A stretch of DNA of 64,000 nucleotides from Citricoccus sp. K5 (GTDB lineage: Bacteria; Actinomycetota; Actinomycetes; Actinomycetales; Micrococcaceae), in NCBI RefSeq assembly GCF_902506195.1, contig NZ_LR732817.1, forward strand, positions 1,068,909 to 1,132,908, given 5' to 3'. Shown here one piece after another: positions 31,716-40,109 of the stretch. Within the stretch, counting starts at the first letter, position 1; each line of letters begins with the position of its first letter. The notes under the pieces were generated by a model. That model did no database searches. It had not been told where the DNA came from and saw nothing but the letters and a program-made list of their open reading frames with translations. The position numbers were made by a program, and so were the translations under genes.

Positions 31716-32113
31716 CGGGACAGGCTGGCGGACGGCCGCAGGGCGCCGGTTCTCGGTGCCGTGAGGAACGTCCGGGCTCCACAGGGCAGGATGGTGGGTA
31801 ACGCCCACTCGGGGTGACCCGCAGGACAGTGCCACAGAAAACAGACCGCCGGCCGGCCTGGTGCATGCATCAGGCGGGCAGGTCAGGGTGAAACGGTGGT
31901 GTAAGAGACCACCAGCGGTCCGGGTGACCGGATCGGCTCGGTAAACCCCATCCGGAGCAAGGCCGAACAGGATGTGCTCGAGGGCTGCCCGCCCGAGCAT
32001 CCGGGTTGGCCGCTTGAGCCCGCCGGCAACGGCGGGCCTAGATGGATGGCCGTCGCTGGGAAGCGGGTGACCGCTCCCGGTACAGAACCCGGCGTACAAG
32101 CCAGCCTGTCCCG
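31716..32113 (+). ncRNA. rnpB: RNase P RNA
   Basis: Bacterial type A RNase P RNA. The P1 helix pairs GGGACAGGCTGG (31717-31728) with CCAGCCTGTCCC (32101-32112). Conserved core elements are GAGGAACGTCCGGGCTCC, ACAGAAAACAGACCG, GGTAAGAGACCACC-like P-helix bases and CGGTAAACCCC. It processes tRNA 5' ends. A perfect palindromic terminator follows. Confidence 0.96.
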
Positions 32114-32115
32114 TC

Positions 32116-32161
32116 AGACGCGAAGAACCCCCGCCGTGCACGGCGGGGGTTCTTCGCGTCT
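32116..32161. terminator. 46-bp perfect palindrome after rnpB
   Basis: The whole stretch is self-complementary, ending in CCGTGCACGG at the centre. It lies between rnpB and the convergent BCCT gene and can terminate both. Confidence 0.85.
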
Positions 32162-32166
32162 ACAGG

Positions 32167-34026
32167 CTACTGCCCCTTCTCAGGAGCCTCCGGGGCGCCC
32201 GGGGAGTCGGGCCGTTCCGGACGTGCCGCATCCTGACGGTCAGGGACACCGTCACCATCGGCGTCCCGGGGCGAGGCCGCTTGGAGGGCGATCGACTTGG
32301 TCACCAGGCCGAATCCGCCATCATGGTTGGCCTCGACGGCTTCCGTGACGGAGTCCTCCAGCACGATCCGGGCGATCTTGTTCTGCAGCATCAGCGGATC
32401 CCGGCTGAGGTCCTTCCAGATGGCAACGCACAGCAGCAGCATCACGATGACGAACGGCAGCGCCGAGACGATGGTGATGTTCTTGATGCCGTTCAGGGCC
32501 TCGGCCGGCTCGTCGCCGCCGGCCAGCAGCATGGCCGCTGCGGCGGCACCCACGGCGACACCCCAGAAGATGACGGACTTCTTGGACGGATCCGAGGTGC
32601 CGCGTTCGCTGAGGGTGCCCATCACGATGGACGCGGAGTCCGCACCGGTCACGAAGAAGATGGCGATGAGGATGACGGTCACAGCGAACACCACGATCGT
32701 GAGCACCTGCGGCAACGGCAGGGCGCCGAGCATGTCGAACAGGATCAGATCGAAGTTGATGTCCGGTGCGCCGTCCACGATCTGGGACAGCTGGGCGCTC
32801 GTGTCGCCGGCCTGCTCGGCTCGCTCCTGGATGCCGATGGCGCCGCCGCCGAAGATGGCGAACCAGACCAGGGAGACGGTGGACGGTACGAGCAGCACGC
32901 CCACGACGAACTGGCGGATGGTCCGGCCCCGGGAGATGCGGGCGATGAACATGCCGACGAACGGTGCCCAGGACACCCACCAGGCCCAGTAGAAGATGGT
33001 CCACGTGCCCAACCAGTCCTGCAGGGACTGGTCGCCGCTGCCGGTGCGGGACGCCATCTCCGGCAGGTCCCCGATGTAGGCACCGATGGCATCGGGGATG
33101 ACGTTGAGGATGAACAGCGTGGGCCCGCCGACGAAGACCAGCAGGGCCAGGAGCAGGGCCATGACCATGTTGATGTTGGACAGCCACTGGATGCCGCGGG
33201 CGATGCCGGAGACTGCGGAGGCGACGAACGCGAGGGTCAGGATGCCGATGACGACCACCAGCAGGCCGGTGGTGGCCTGCTCGACGATGCCGGAAGCCTG
33301 CAGGCCGCCGCCGATCTGCATGGCGCCGAGTCCCAGGGAACAGGCGGAGCCGAACAGGGTGGCGAGGATGGCCAGGATGTTGATGACCTTGCCGCCCCAG
33401 CCGTTCACGGCCTTCTCACCGAACAGCGAGGTGAACATGGAGGAGAACAGCTGTGTGCGTCCCAGGCGGAAGGTGCCGTAGGCGATGCCGAGGCCGACCA
33501 CGGCGTACATGGCCCACGGGTACAGGGTCCAGTGGAACAGGGTGGTGCCCATGGCCACGCTCGCGGCCTCCGTGGTCTGACCCTCAACGGTGCCCGGCGG
33601 GGGTGCCATGTAGAAGAACAGTGGTTCGCCCACGCCGTAGAAGACGAGGCCGATGCCCATGCCGGTGGCGAACATCATGGAGATCCAGGAGGCCGTCTTG
33701 AACTCCGGCTTCTCGTCGTCCCGGCCCAGGTTGATGCGGCCGAAACGGCTGAACGCCACGACGATCACGAAGATCGTGAACACGGTGGCGGCGATGACGA
33801 ATAGCCAGCCGAAGTTCGTGATGGTCCAGTCCAGCGCGTCGGCGGAGAAGTTGCCGAGCGAATCGGATCCGATGAATCCCCAGAGGACCATGGCCAGGGC
33901 CACGGCGGCAGCGATGCCGAAGACCCAGTAGTCCACTCCCTTGACGCGGGCGGTCCGACGGGGCTTTCGTTGGCGTTCCCTCAGCTCGCTGACCAGATCA
34001 GCTGTTGATTGCGTCTCATGACTCAT
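32167..34026 (-). CDS. BCCT-family betaine/choline/carnitine transporter
   Basis: A 619-residue, about 12-helix transporter with family motifs FATGMGIGLVFYGVGEP and the Trp-rich HWTLYPWAMYAVVGL. It takes up compatible solutes, usually with sodium. The C-terminal tail is charged and ends with a Ca-binding-like DADGDGVPD and a Pro/Glu-rich end, which may sense osmotic state as in BetP. Start at 34026 (GGAG 7 nt upstream) is preferred to GTG 34044. Confidence 0.93.
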   Translation of the reverse strand: MSHETQSTADLVSELRERQRKPRRTARVKGVDYWVFGIAAAVALAMVLWGFIGSDSLGNFSADALDWTITNFGWLFVIAATVFTIFVIVVAFSRFGRINLGRDDEKPEFKTASWISMMFATGMGIGLVFYGVGEPLFFYMAPPPGTVEGQTTEAASVAMGTTLFHWTLYPWAMYAVVGLGIAYGTFRLGRTQLFSSMFTSLFGEKAVNGWGGKVINILAILATLFGSACSLGLGAMQIGGGLQASGIVEQATTGLLVVVIGILTLAFVASAVSGIARGIQWLSNINMVMALLLALLVFVGGPTLFILNVIPDAIGAYIGDLPEMASRTGSGDQSLQDWLGTWTIFYWAWWVSWAPFVGMFIARISRGRTIRQFVVGVLLVPSTVSLVWFAIFGGGAIGIQERAEQAGDTSAQLSQIVDGAPDINFDLILFDMLGALPLPQVLTIVVFAVTVILIAIFFVTGADSASIVMGTLSERGTSDPSKKSVIFWGVAVGAAAAAMLLAGGDEPAEALNGIKNITIVSALPFVIVMLLLCVAIWKDLSRDPLMLQNKIARIVLEDSVTEAVEANHDGGFGLVTKSIALQAASPRDADGDGVPDRQDAARPERPDSPGAPEAPEKGQ

Positions 34027-34349
34027 GATGCCGCTCCGGGACACGGTGGTCCCGGACCTCCTCTCTAGCTCGTCCGCACGCGATTCGGGAACCGCCGGGG
34101 CGGGTCTCGGGGCGCGTCGGCCGAATGGTGCGATTCACTGCACCCTAACCCCTGGCCTGATCTGGGGGTGAGAGTGGGGTTCCCGACACGGGGAAGATTC
34201 TCGGCGTGCCGATCCCCACCCTGACGCGTCGGACGGGATGCTCGGGTGCGAGGAGGCGGCGGGGTCGTGCCGGGGCCGGTGTGGCGCATCCCACAGGTTC
34301 CGAGGGTCGACCACCGCTTCGCCTTGCGCCGGCGCGCGCCGGAATTCAC

Positions 34350-34355
34350 TAGACT
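34350..34355 (+). promoter_or_regulatory. Probable -10 box of the GAPDH gene
   Basis: TAGACT in the 465-bp gap between the BCCT start and the GAPDH start, giving a leader of about 130 nt. I see no gene or clear riboswitch in the gap. Confidence 0.45.
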
Positions 34356-34491
34356 GGCACCGCCGTGTGCCATCTGGTTGCGGTATTGGCTGGGACGGGC
34401 CATGACCGTCCGCTCACCGGGCGCCCATCGGTGCCCGTCAGCGACAGCGCCGTCGCCGCCTGGAGGCAGGCGCACAAGGGAAGGACCTACC

Positions 34492-35946
34492 GTGGCAGAA
34501 GAGACCAACGGAACCGCGCAGGACCAGCGCGCCGCCTGGAACAACCGGGAGGAGCTGGCTGAGAGGATGGTTCCGCTGATCGGCTCGTTGTACCGGGAGA
34601 ACAACGTGATCACGAGCATCTACGGCCGCCAGCTCGTCCACAAGGGCGTCATCGACATCATCAAGGCCCACCGCTACGCCCGTCAGATCGACGACGTCGT
34701 GCTGCCGGTGGAGGACACCTACCCCATGGTCGAGGCCCTGGCGGAGATGAACCTCGGCGCCGCGTCCATCGACCTGGGCAAGCTGGCCGCGAAGTTCCGG
34801 ACCGCCGGCGGCGATCTGCAGCACTTCCTGGAGGCGGAGCTGGCCGAGGTGGCCGGGCAGGGTGGCGAGGGCGTCAAGGCCCCCAAGGACGTGGTGCTCT
34901 ACGGCTTCGGGCGTATCGGCCGCCTGCTGGCCCGCATCATCCTCTCCCACGAGGGCGGCGGCTCGTCCCTGCGCCTGCGGGCCATCGTGGTCCGCAAGAA
35001 CTCGGAGGACGACCTCGTCAAGCGCGCCTCGCTGTTGCGCCGCGACTCCATCCACGGTCCCTTCGAGGGCACCATCACCGTGGACGAGGAGAACAACACG
35101 ATCACCGCCAACGGGACGGTCATCCAGGTCATCTACTCGAACGATCCGGCCACCGTGGACTACACGTCCTACGGCATCCATGACGCGATCGTGGTGGACA
35201 ACACCGGCCGCTGGCGTGACGAGGACGGGCTCGGCCAGCACCTGAAGGCCACCGGCGCCTCCAAGGTCCTGCTGACCGCCCCGGGCAAGGGAGACATCAA
35301 GAACATCGTCTTCGGCGTCAACACCGATGACATCACCGCCGAGGACACCATCCTCTCGGCCGCATCCTGCACCACCAACGGCATCACGCCGGTGCTGAAG
35401 GTCCTCCACGACGAGTACGGCATCGACTACGGCCACGTCGAGACCGTGCATGCCTACACCAACGATCAGAACCTCACGGACAACTTCCACAAGGGTTCCC
35501 GTCGCGGACGCGCCGCCGGCCTGAACATGGTCATCACCGAGACCGGTGCCGCCAAGGCCGTCGCCAAGGCCCTGCCTGCGCTCAAGGGCAAGCTCTCCGG
35601 CAACGCCATCCGCGTCCCCACCCCGGACGTCTCGATGGCCATCCTGAACCTGGCGCTCCAGAAGGAGACCACGGTGGAGGAGCTCAACCAGCGGCTCCGT
35701 GAGGAGTCGTTGACCGGCGAGCTGCGCAATCAGATCGACTACATCAACTCCCCGGAGATCGTCTCGTCCGACTTCGTCGGCTCCAACCGCGCCGGCATCG
35801 TGGACGGCCTGGCCACCATCGTCAACGGTGGCAAGAACGCGGTGCTCTACGTCTGGTATGACAACGAGTTCGGCTACTCCTGCCAGGTGGTCCGCGTCAT
35901 CGAGGAGATGGCCGGGGACGCCGTGCCCTCCTTCCCGAAGGCCTGA
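34492..35946 (+). CDS. gap: Glyceraldehyde-3-phosphate dehydrogenase, N-extended form
   Basis: A 484-residue GAPDH. The first 130 residues are an extra helical domain; the NAD fold starts at VVLYGFGRIGRLLARII and the catalytic Cys is about C293 in AASCTTNG. This long type occurs in several Actinobacteria beside a standard GAPDH, and its preferred direction is not certain from sequence. GTG start with GGAAGG upstream; the frame open from 34246 reads through non-coding DNA. Confidence 0.93.
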   Translation: MAEETNGTAQDQRAAWNNREELAERMVPLIGSLYRENNVITSIYGRQLVHKGVIDIIKAHRYARQIDDVVLPVEDTYPMVEALAEMNLGAASIDLGKLAAKFRTAGGDLQHFLEAELAEVAGQGGEGVKAPKDVVLYGFGRIGRLLARIILSHEGGGSSLRLRAIVVRKNSEDDLVKRASLLRRDSIHGPFEGTITVDEENNTITANGTVIQVIYSNDPATVDYTSYGIHDAIVVDNTGRWRDEDGLGQHLKATGASKVLLTAPGKGDIKNIVFGVNTDDITAEDTILSAASCTTNGITPVLKVLHDEYGIDYGHVETVHAYTNDQNLTDNFHKGSRRGRAAGLNMVITETGAAKAVAKALPALKGKLSGNAIRVPTPDVSMAILNLALQKETTVEELNQRLREESLTGELRNQIDYINSPEIVSSDFVGSNRAGIVDGLATIVNGGKNAVLYVWYDNEFGYSCQVVRVIEEMAGDAVPSFPKA

Positions 35947-35962
35947 CCTGATCTGACCTGAC

Positions 35963-36013
35963 CACGACGGCGGCCGGTCACATTCCGCACGGAGGTGACC
36001 GGCCGCCGTCGTG
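35963..36013. terminator. Perfect 19-bp hairpin between convergent genes
   Basis: CACGACGGCGGCCGGTCAC and its inverse with a 13-nt loop, between GAPDH and the CPBP gene. It shares arms with the panD and gnd terminators. Confidence 0.82.
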
Positions 36014-36042
36014 CTGTCCGGGGAGCGGAGTCCTCCCACGGT

Positions 36043-36867
36043 TCAGTAGACGAAGATGCGCAACACGTCCGGGTGGTGGGCGTGCACGATCGCCAGGAAC
36101 ACGATGACATCGAACAGCAGGTGCACCACCACCACGTAGGTCAGGTTGCGGGTGCGGTTGAAGATCCATCCCTGCAGCAGTGCGAAGGGGATGGTCAGCA
36201 GTGGTCCCCAGGATCGGTAGCCGAGCTCCCAGAGGAAGGATACGAAGATCACGGACTGCAGCACATTGGCCGTCCACAGTCCGAAGTGGCGGCGCAGCAA
36301 GGCGAAGCACGTGCAGATGAAGAACAGCTCGTCCCACAGACCCACGAAGTTCACCCCGATGAGGAACCGCGCCAGTTCGGAGGGGCCCTCCACGGCCGGC
36401 CAGTTCCGGTAGGTGCCGGAGTGGATGAAGTAGGCGGGCAGGATCGCCCAGCCCAGGACCGGCACGGCGACCACATAGGACCACTGCACGCGGGTCCACC
36501 TCTTGCCGGTGCGCCATGGATAGACGATGGCACGGCGTCTCAGCCACAGCCGGTCCAGCGCCAGCGGGACGGCCACGGCGGCGGCGAGCACCGCGCCCAG
36601 GAGGAAGAACCGGTCCCAGCGCAGGTCGGCTTCCACGGACGTGGTGCTGACGACGGCGATGCCCGCGCCGACCAGCGTCAGGTCCCGGCCGAGTTCCCTG
36701 TCCGTCCGCCAGGCCAGTAGGACGCTGAGCACCAGTAGTGCATGCCCCCAGCCGGGCAGCAGCAGGGCGAAGAGCACGAACGCGGACGCCGAGACCCCCG
36801 CGGCCGCGGCGAGTGACCCTGGGGAGATTCGGGTGCGATCGACGGACGAGACGGCATTGGGCGGCAT
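36043..36867 (-). CDS. CPBP-family intramembrane protease-like protein
   Basis: A 274-residue membrane protein with seven or eight helices. The motif LWDELFFICTCFALLRRHFG resembles the CPBP EExxxR site but has DE in place of EE, and HLLFDVIVF supplies the later His. Related proteins process prenylated substrates or bacteriocin systems; the target here is unknown. GATACT lies 6 nt before the ATG at 36867, a possible leaderless start. Confidence 0.75.
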   Translation of the reverse strand: MPPNAVSSVDRTRISPGSLAAAAGVSASAFVLFALLLPGWGHALLVLSVLLAWRTDRELGRDLTLVGAGIAVVSTTSVEADLRWDRFFLLGAVLAAAVAVPLALDRLWLRRRAIVYPWRTGKRWTRVQWSYVVAVPVLGWAILPAYFIHSGTYRNWPAVEGPSELARFLIGVNFVGLWDELFFICTCFALLRRHFGLWTANVLQSVIFVSFLWELGYRSWGPLLTIPFALLQGWIFNRTRNLTYVVVVHLLFDVIVFLAIVHAHHPDVLRIFVY

Positions 36868-36896
36868 GGGCCCAGTATCCCAGCGTCGCGAGTCAG

Positions 36897-37496
36897 CTAC
36901 TGATCGTCCTCCGGGACGTTGTCGTGCCCGAACGGGTCGGGGTCCACGCCGGGCAGCCAGGTGTGGCCCGGCACCGTCCAGCCCTCGCGGCGCAGCGACT
37001 TCTTCCACCGCCGGGTCCACTTGCCATTGAGACGGTTGATGTAGAGGTATCCGTCGAGGTGGTCGTACTCGTGCTGCATGACGCGGGCGAACCAGCCGGT
37101 GCCCTCGAAGTCGATGTCGTTGCCGTCCACGTCGAGGCCGGTCAGGCGCACGTGGTCGGAGCGCTTGAGCGGGAAGCTGTAGCCGGGCACGGACAGGCAG
37201 CCCTCGGACTCCTCGTCCGGGTCCGGATCCTCCTGGGACGTCTTGCCGATCCGGGTCAGCACGGGGTTGATCACGTGCCCGCGTGCCGGGGCGTCTCCGG
37301 AGTCCTCGAAGGCCCACGTGAAGATCCGCAGTCCCACGCCCACCTGCGGTGCCGCCAACCCGACGCCGTGGGCGGCATCCTGGGTCTCGAACATGTCCGC
37401 CACGAGCGCCCGGATCTCGTCGTCGAGCTGCGTCACCTCGGCTGCCCGGCGGTGGAGGACGGGCTCGCCGTGGATGGTGATCGGGCGGATGGTCAT
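36897..37496 (-). CDS. def: Peptide deformylase
   Basis: A 199-residue metalloenzyme that removes the formyl group from nascent proteins. Motifs: GVGLAAPQVG (44-53), EGCLSVPG with metal ligand C100, and QHEYDHLDG with H142 and H146. GGAG precedes the ATG, and a TAGACT -10 lies 42 bp upstream. Confidence 0.97.
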   Translation of the reverse strand: MTIRPITIHGEPVLHRRAAEVTQLDDEIRALVADMFETQDAAHGVGLAAPQVGVGLRIFTWAFEDSGDAPARGHVINPVLTRIGKTSQEDPDPDEESEGCLSVPGYSFPLKRSDHVRLTGLDVDGNDIDFEGTGWFARVMQHEYDHLDGYLYINRLNGKWTRRWKKSLRREGWTVPGHTWLPGVDPDPFGHDNVPEDDQ

Positions 37497-37537
37497 GGCG
37501 GGGGATGCTCCTTCAGGTGCCGTGCGGGACAGCAGAG

Positions 37538-37543
37538 AGTCTA
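37538..37543 (-). promoter_or_regulatory. Probable -10 box of def
   Basis: TAGACT on the minus strand, predicting a leader of roughly 35 nt. Confidence 0.5.
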
Positions 37544-37566
37544 GTCTCCGCGGCGGCCGGTGCAGG

Positions 37567-38790
37567 CTACGGCACCAGGTAGGCGCAGGCCGCCACCACG
37601 TGCGCCCGGGTAGCGATCTCCAGCGTGGGGTCCAGGGCCGGGGCGAAGAACGGCGAGTGGTTGGCCGGGATGTCCGAGGACACCGTGCCGGCCTCCATGG
37701 CGGCTCGGAACGTCTCCGGGGCCACGGAACCCACGAACCAGTAGGCGTAGGGGATGCCGAAGGCGTCGGGGATGCGGCTGAAGTCCTCGGAGGCGGTGGC
37801 GGGCACGGCCTCGAAGACCTGGCCCGGAGCGAAATGGTCGGTGAAAGCCTCGGTCACCGTCCGGTGCGCGCCGGCATCATTGCTGGTCAGCGGGAACTGG
37901 TCGTAGTACTCGAACTCCGGCTCACGGGGTGCGCCGGCGGCGGCACACTCGCCACGGACGATCCGTTCGATCGAGGAGATGACCTTCGCGCGCAGCGCGG
38001 GATCATAGGTTCGAAGGTTCAGCAGCAGTTCGGCGCGGTCGGGGATGATGTTGGACTTCGTGCCGGCATTGGAGGCGCCCACCGTGACCACGGCGAACCG
38101 GCCGGGCTCGGTCTCCCGGGACACGATCGTCTGCAGTCGCAGCACGATCGAGGCGGCGAGCACCACCGGGTCCACGGCGGTGTGTGGCATCGACCCGTGG
38201 GCTCCGCGCCCGTGCACGGTGATCTTCAACGAGTCGCCGGCGGACAGTATGGGGCCGGGCGCGGTTCCGATGGTGCCCGCCTCGGCGGGCATGACGTGCT
38301 GGGCCAACGCGACGTCGGGCCGGGGCACCCGGGCCGCGAGGCCGTCGTCGAGCATGGCCTGAGCGCCGGCCGAGTTCTCCTCCGCCGGCTGGAACAGGGC
38401 GATGTACGTCCCGGACCACGCCTGACGATGCTCGGACAGCAGCCGGGTTGCGCCCAGCAGGGCGACGAGGTGCATATCGTGGCCGCAGGCGTGCATCACG
38501 CCGTCCACCGTGGAGGAGTAGTCCAGACCAGTGTCCTCGGTGACCGGGAGAGCATCGATGTCCGCGCGGGCCAGGACCGTGGGCCCAGGGCCGTTCTCGA
38601 GGACGGTCACGACGCCGGTGCCCCCGATGCGCAGGGACTCCAGTCCCAGCCCGCCCAGCTCGGCCTCGATGCGCTCCGCAGTCCGGTGCTCCTGCAGGCT
38701 CAGCTCGGGGACCTGGTGGAAGAGCCGGTAGAGATCACGTTGCCAGTCCAGCTGGCGATCAATGGTGTCCAGGAAGGGGATGGTCTTCAG
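37567..38790 (-). CDS. M20D-family amidohydrolase with predicted CTG start
   Basis: A 407-residue metallo-amidohydrolase of the hippurate/IAA-amino-acid hydrolase type: DLYRLFHQVPELSLQEHRTA at the N-terminus, DALPVTEDTG, HACGHDMH (metal site), QPAEENSAGA and a late SEDFS. The first canonical start (GTG 38610) would remove the conserved N-terminal 60 residues. The only sensible upstream start is CTG 38790, which overlaps the ABM stop as CTGA, exactly like the ATGA couplings elsewhere. A sequence error or degenerate start is the alternative. Confidence 0.85.
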   Translation of the reverse strand: MKTIPFLDTIDRQLDWQRDLYRLFHQVPELSLQEHRTAERIEAELGGLGLESLRIGGTGVVTVLENGPGPTVLARADIDALPVTEDTGLDYSSTVDGVMHACGHDMHLVALLGATRLLSEHRQAWSGTYIALFQPAEENSAGAQAMLDDGLAARVPRPDVALAQHVMPAEAGTIGTAPGPILSAGDSLKITVHGRGAHGSMPHTAVDPVVLAASIVLRLQTIVSRETEPGRFAVVTVGASNAGTKSNIIPDRAELLLNLRTYDPALRAKVISSIERIVRGECAAAGAPREPEFEYYDQFPLTSNDAGAHRTVTEAFTDHFAPGQVFEAVPATASEDFSRIPDAFGIPYAYWFVGSVAPETFRAAMEAGTVSSDIPANHSPFFAPALDPTLEIATRAHVVAACAYLVP

Positions 38791-39113
38791 AGGTCCACGA
38801 CCTCGAACTCGAGCAGTTCGGCGCCGGTGGCCACGGGTTTGCGCTGTTCGCCGTCCGGCCCGCCAGCAGATCCGTCAGCAGGTCCGCCATGGGCTGCCGC
38901 GGCCCGGTGGTCCCGCCAGTCCTGGAAATCGGCCTCGGTGGCCCACTGGGTGACCACGAAGTAGCGGTCGTCACCGGCGGTGGGGCGCAGCAGTTGGAAG
39001 CCCTCGAACCCGGGGGAGCTGTCCACCGCGTGCTTGCGGGCGGCGAAGCGGGACTCGAGTTCGGAGCCGGATCCCTCGGGGACGCTGATGGCATTGATCT
39101 TCACGACAGACAT
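38787..39113 (-). CDS. Antibiotic biosynthesis monooxygenase-domain protein
   Basis: A 108-residue ABM-fold protein (VVKINAISVPEG...ARKHAVDSSPGFEGFQLLRP...YFVVTQWATEADFQDW) close to the HmoA/IsdG-like group that can degrade haem; the function is inferred. A Gly/Ala insertion lies near residues 73-90. AAAGG precedes the ATG. Confidence 0.85.
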   Translation of the reverse strand: MSVVKINAISVPEGSGSELESRFAARKHAVDSSPGFEGFQLLRPTAGDDRYFVVTQWATEADFQDWRDHRAAAAHGGPADGSAGGPDGEQRKPVATGAELLEFEVVDL

Positions 39114-39195
39114 GGAAGGGCCCTTTCGATGGCGGCGGTCACGGCCATCCTAAGGGCACGGTTGCACGGCAGCGGTCGGTGGGAGGAAATGACAG

Positions 39196-39225
39196 AGGCC
39201 CGGACTTCCGTAGAAGTCCGGGCCT
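39196..39225. terminator. Hairpin after tRNA-His
   Basis: A 13-bp perfect stem, AGGCCCGGACTTC / GAAGTCCGGGCCT, with a CGTA loop just downstream of the leftward tRNA gene. Confidence 0.8.
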
Positions 39226-39230
39226 AAATC

Positions 39231-39307
39231 TGGGGTGAGTAACGGGGCTTGAACCCGCGACCTTCTGGACCACAACCAGACGCTCTACCAGCTGAGCTAT
39301 ACCCACC
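39231..39307 (-). tRNA. tRNA-His (GTG)
   Basis: Cloverleaf on the minus strand: acceptor GTGGGTA / TACTCAC, D-arm GCTC...GAGC, anticodon stem CTGG...CCAG with anticodon GTG, T-arm GCGGGTTCAAGCCCCG, C73 and encoded CCA. The extra 5' G (39307) can pair with C73, the tRNA-His hallmark. Confidence 0.97.
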
Positions 39308-39403
39308 ATGCTGGTCCGCTGAACGGACCTTGACAGCGCGTTCCATCATACATGGATTTCGCGGTGGGTCCGAATCGGCCCCGGCGACCGGCCCGGCCTC
39401 GGC

Positions 39404-40024
39404 TCAGGCCTCCGGAGCGGCCGCGGTCTGCAGGCCGGCGGCGATCCGCTGTGCTGCCTTCGAGTCCGGGCCGGGAGCCGGCACCATGACGGCCTCACGG
39501 TAGTACCGCAGCTCGTTGATGGAATCGACGATGTCCCCGAGCGCGCGGTGCCCGCCGGTCTTGGCCGGCGCCTGGAAGTAGGCCTTCTGATACCAGCGTC
39601 GGGCCAGCTCCTTCAGGGTGGACACGTCCACGATCCGGTAGTGCAGGTGGTCCGTGATGGCCGGCAGGTCCCGGGTGAGGAACAGCTTGTCCTGACCCAC
39701 CGAGTTCCCGGCCAATACCGCCTTGCCCGGCTGCGGGCAGTGCTGGGTGATGTATGCCATACAGGCCTCGGACGCCTCGGCGAGGGAGACGCCGTCGTCC
39801 AGCCGGTTCAGCAGCCCCGAGGTGGTGTGCATGTCCCGGACGAAGGGGACCATCTGGTCCAGTGCCTCACGCGGGGGTTTGATGACCACCTCCACACCCT
39901 CGCCCAGGACGTTGAGCTCGGAGTCCGTCACCAGGACGGCGATCTCCACCAGTGCGTCCTTGACGGGGTCCAGCCCGGTCATCTCACAATCGATCCATAC
40001 GAGGTTCTCTGCAGTAGCTGCCAC
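39404..40024 (-). CDS. orn: Oligoribonuclease
   Basis: A 206-residue DEDDh 3'-5' exonuclease that finishes RNA decay by cleaving di- to penta-ribonucleotides. Motifs: WIDCEMTGLD (D12, E14), GNSVGQDKLFL and HRALGDIVDSI. GTG 40024 has TACTGT 7 nt upstream, so a leaderless transcript is likely; an earlier GTG at 40033 lies inside that spacing. It lies beside tRNA-His. Confidence 0.95.
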   Translation of the reverse strand: MAATAENLVWIDCEMTGLDPVKDALVEIAVLVTDSELNVLGEGVEVVIKPPREALDQMVPFVRDMHTTSGLLNRLDDGVSLAEASEACMAYITQHCPQPGKAVLAGNSVGQDKLFLTRDLPAITDHLHYRIVDVSTLKELARRWYQKAYFQAPAKTGGHRALGDIVDSINELRYYREAVMVPAPGPDSKAAQRIAAGLQTAAAPEA

Positions 40025-40109
40025 GCCTCCCACAGTAGCCTGATGCCCAGTGGTACTTTGTGGAAGGCCCGGAGACGGCCCGCCAAGCCACGGAAGGAAC
40101 CCGCCTGCG

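Noticed and set aside
34246-34491. Upstream extension of the GAPDH frame as a targeting or regulatory domain
   Set aside because: The added residues are Arg/Pro-rich read-through of non-coding DNA that includes a -10 box; the GTG at 34492 has a ribosome site.
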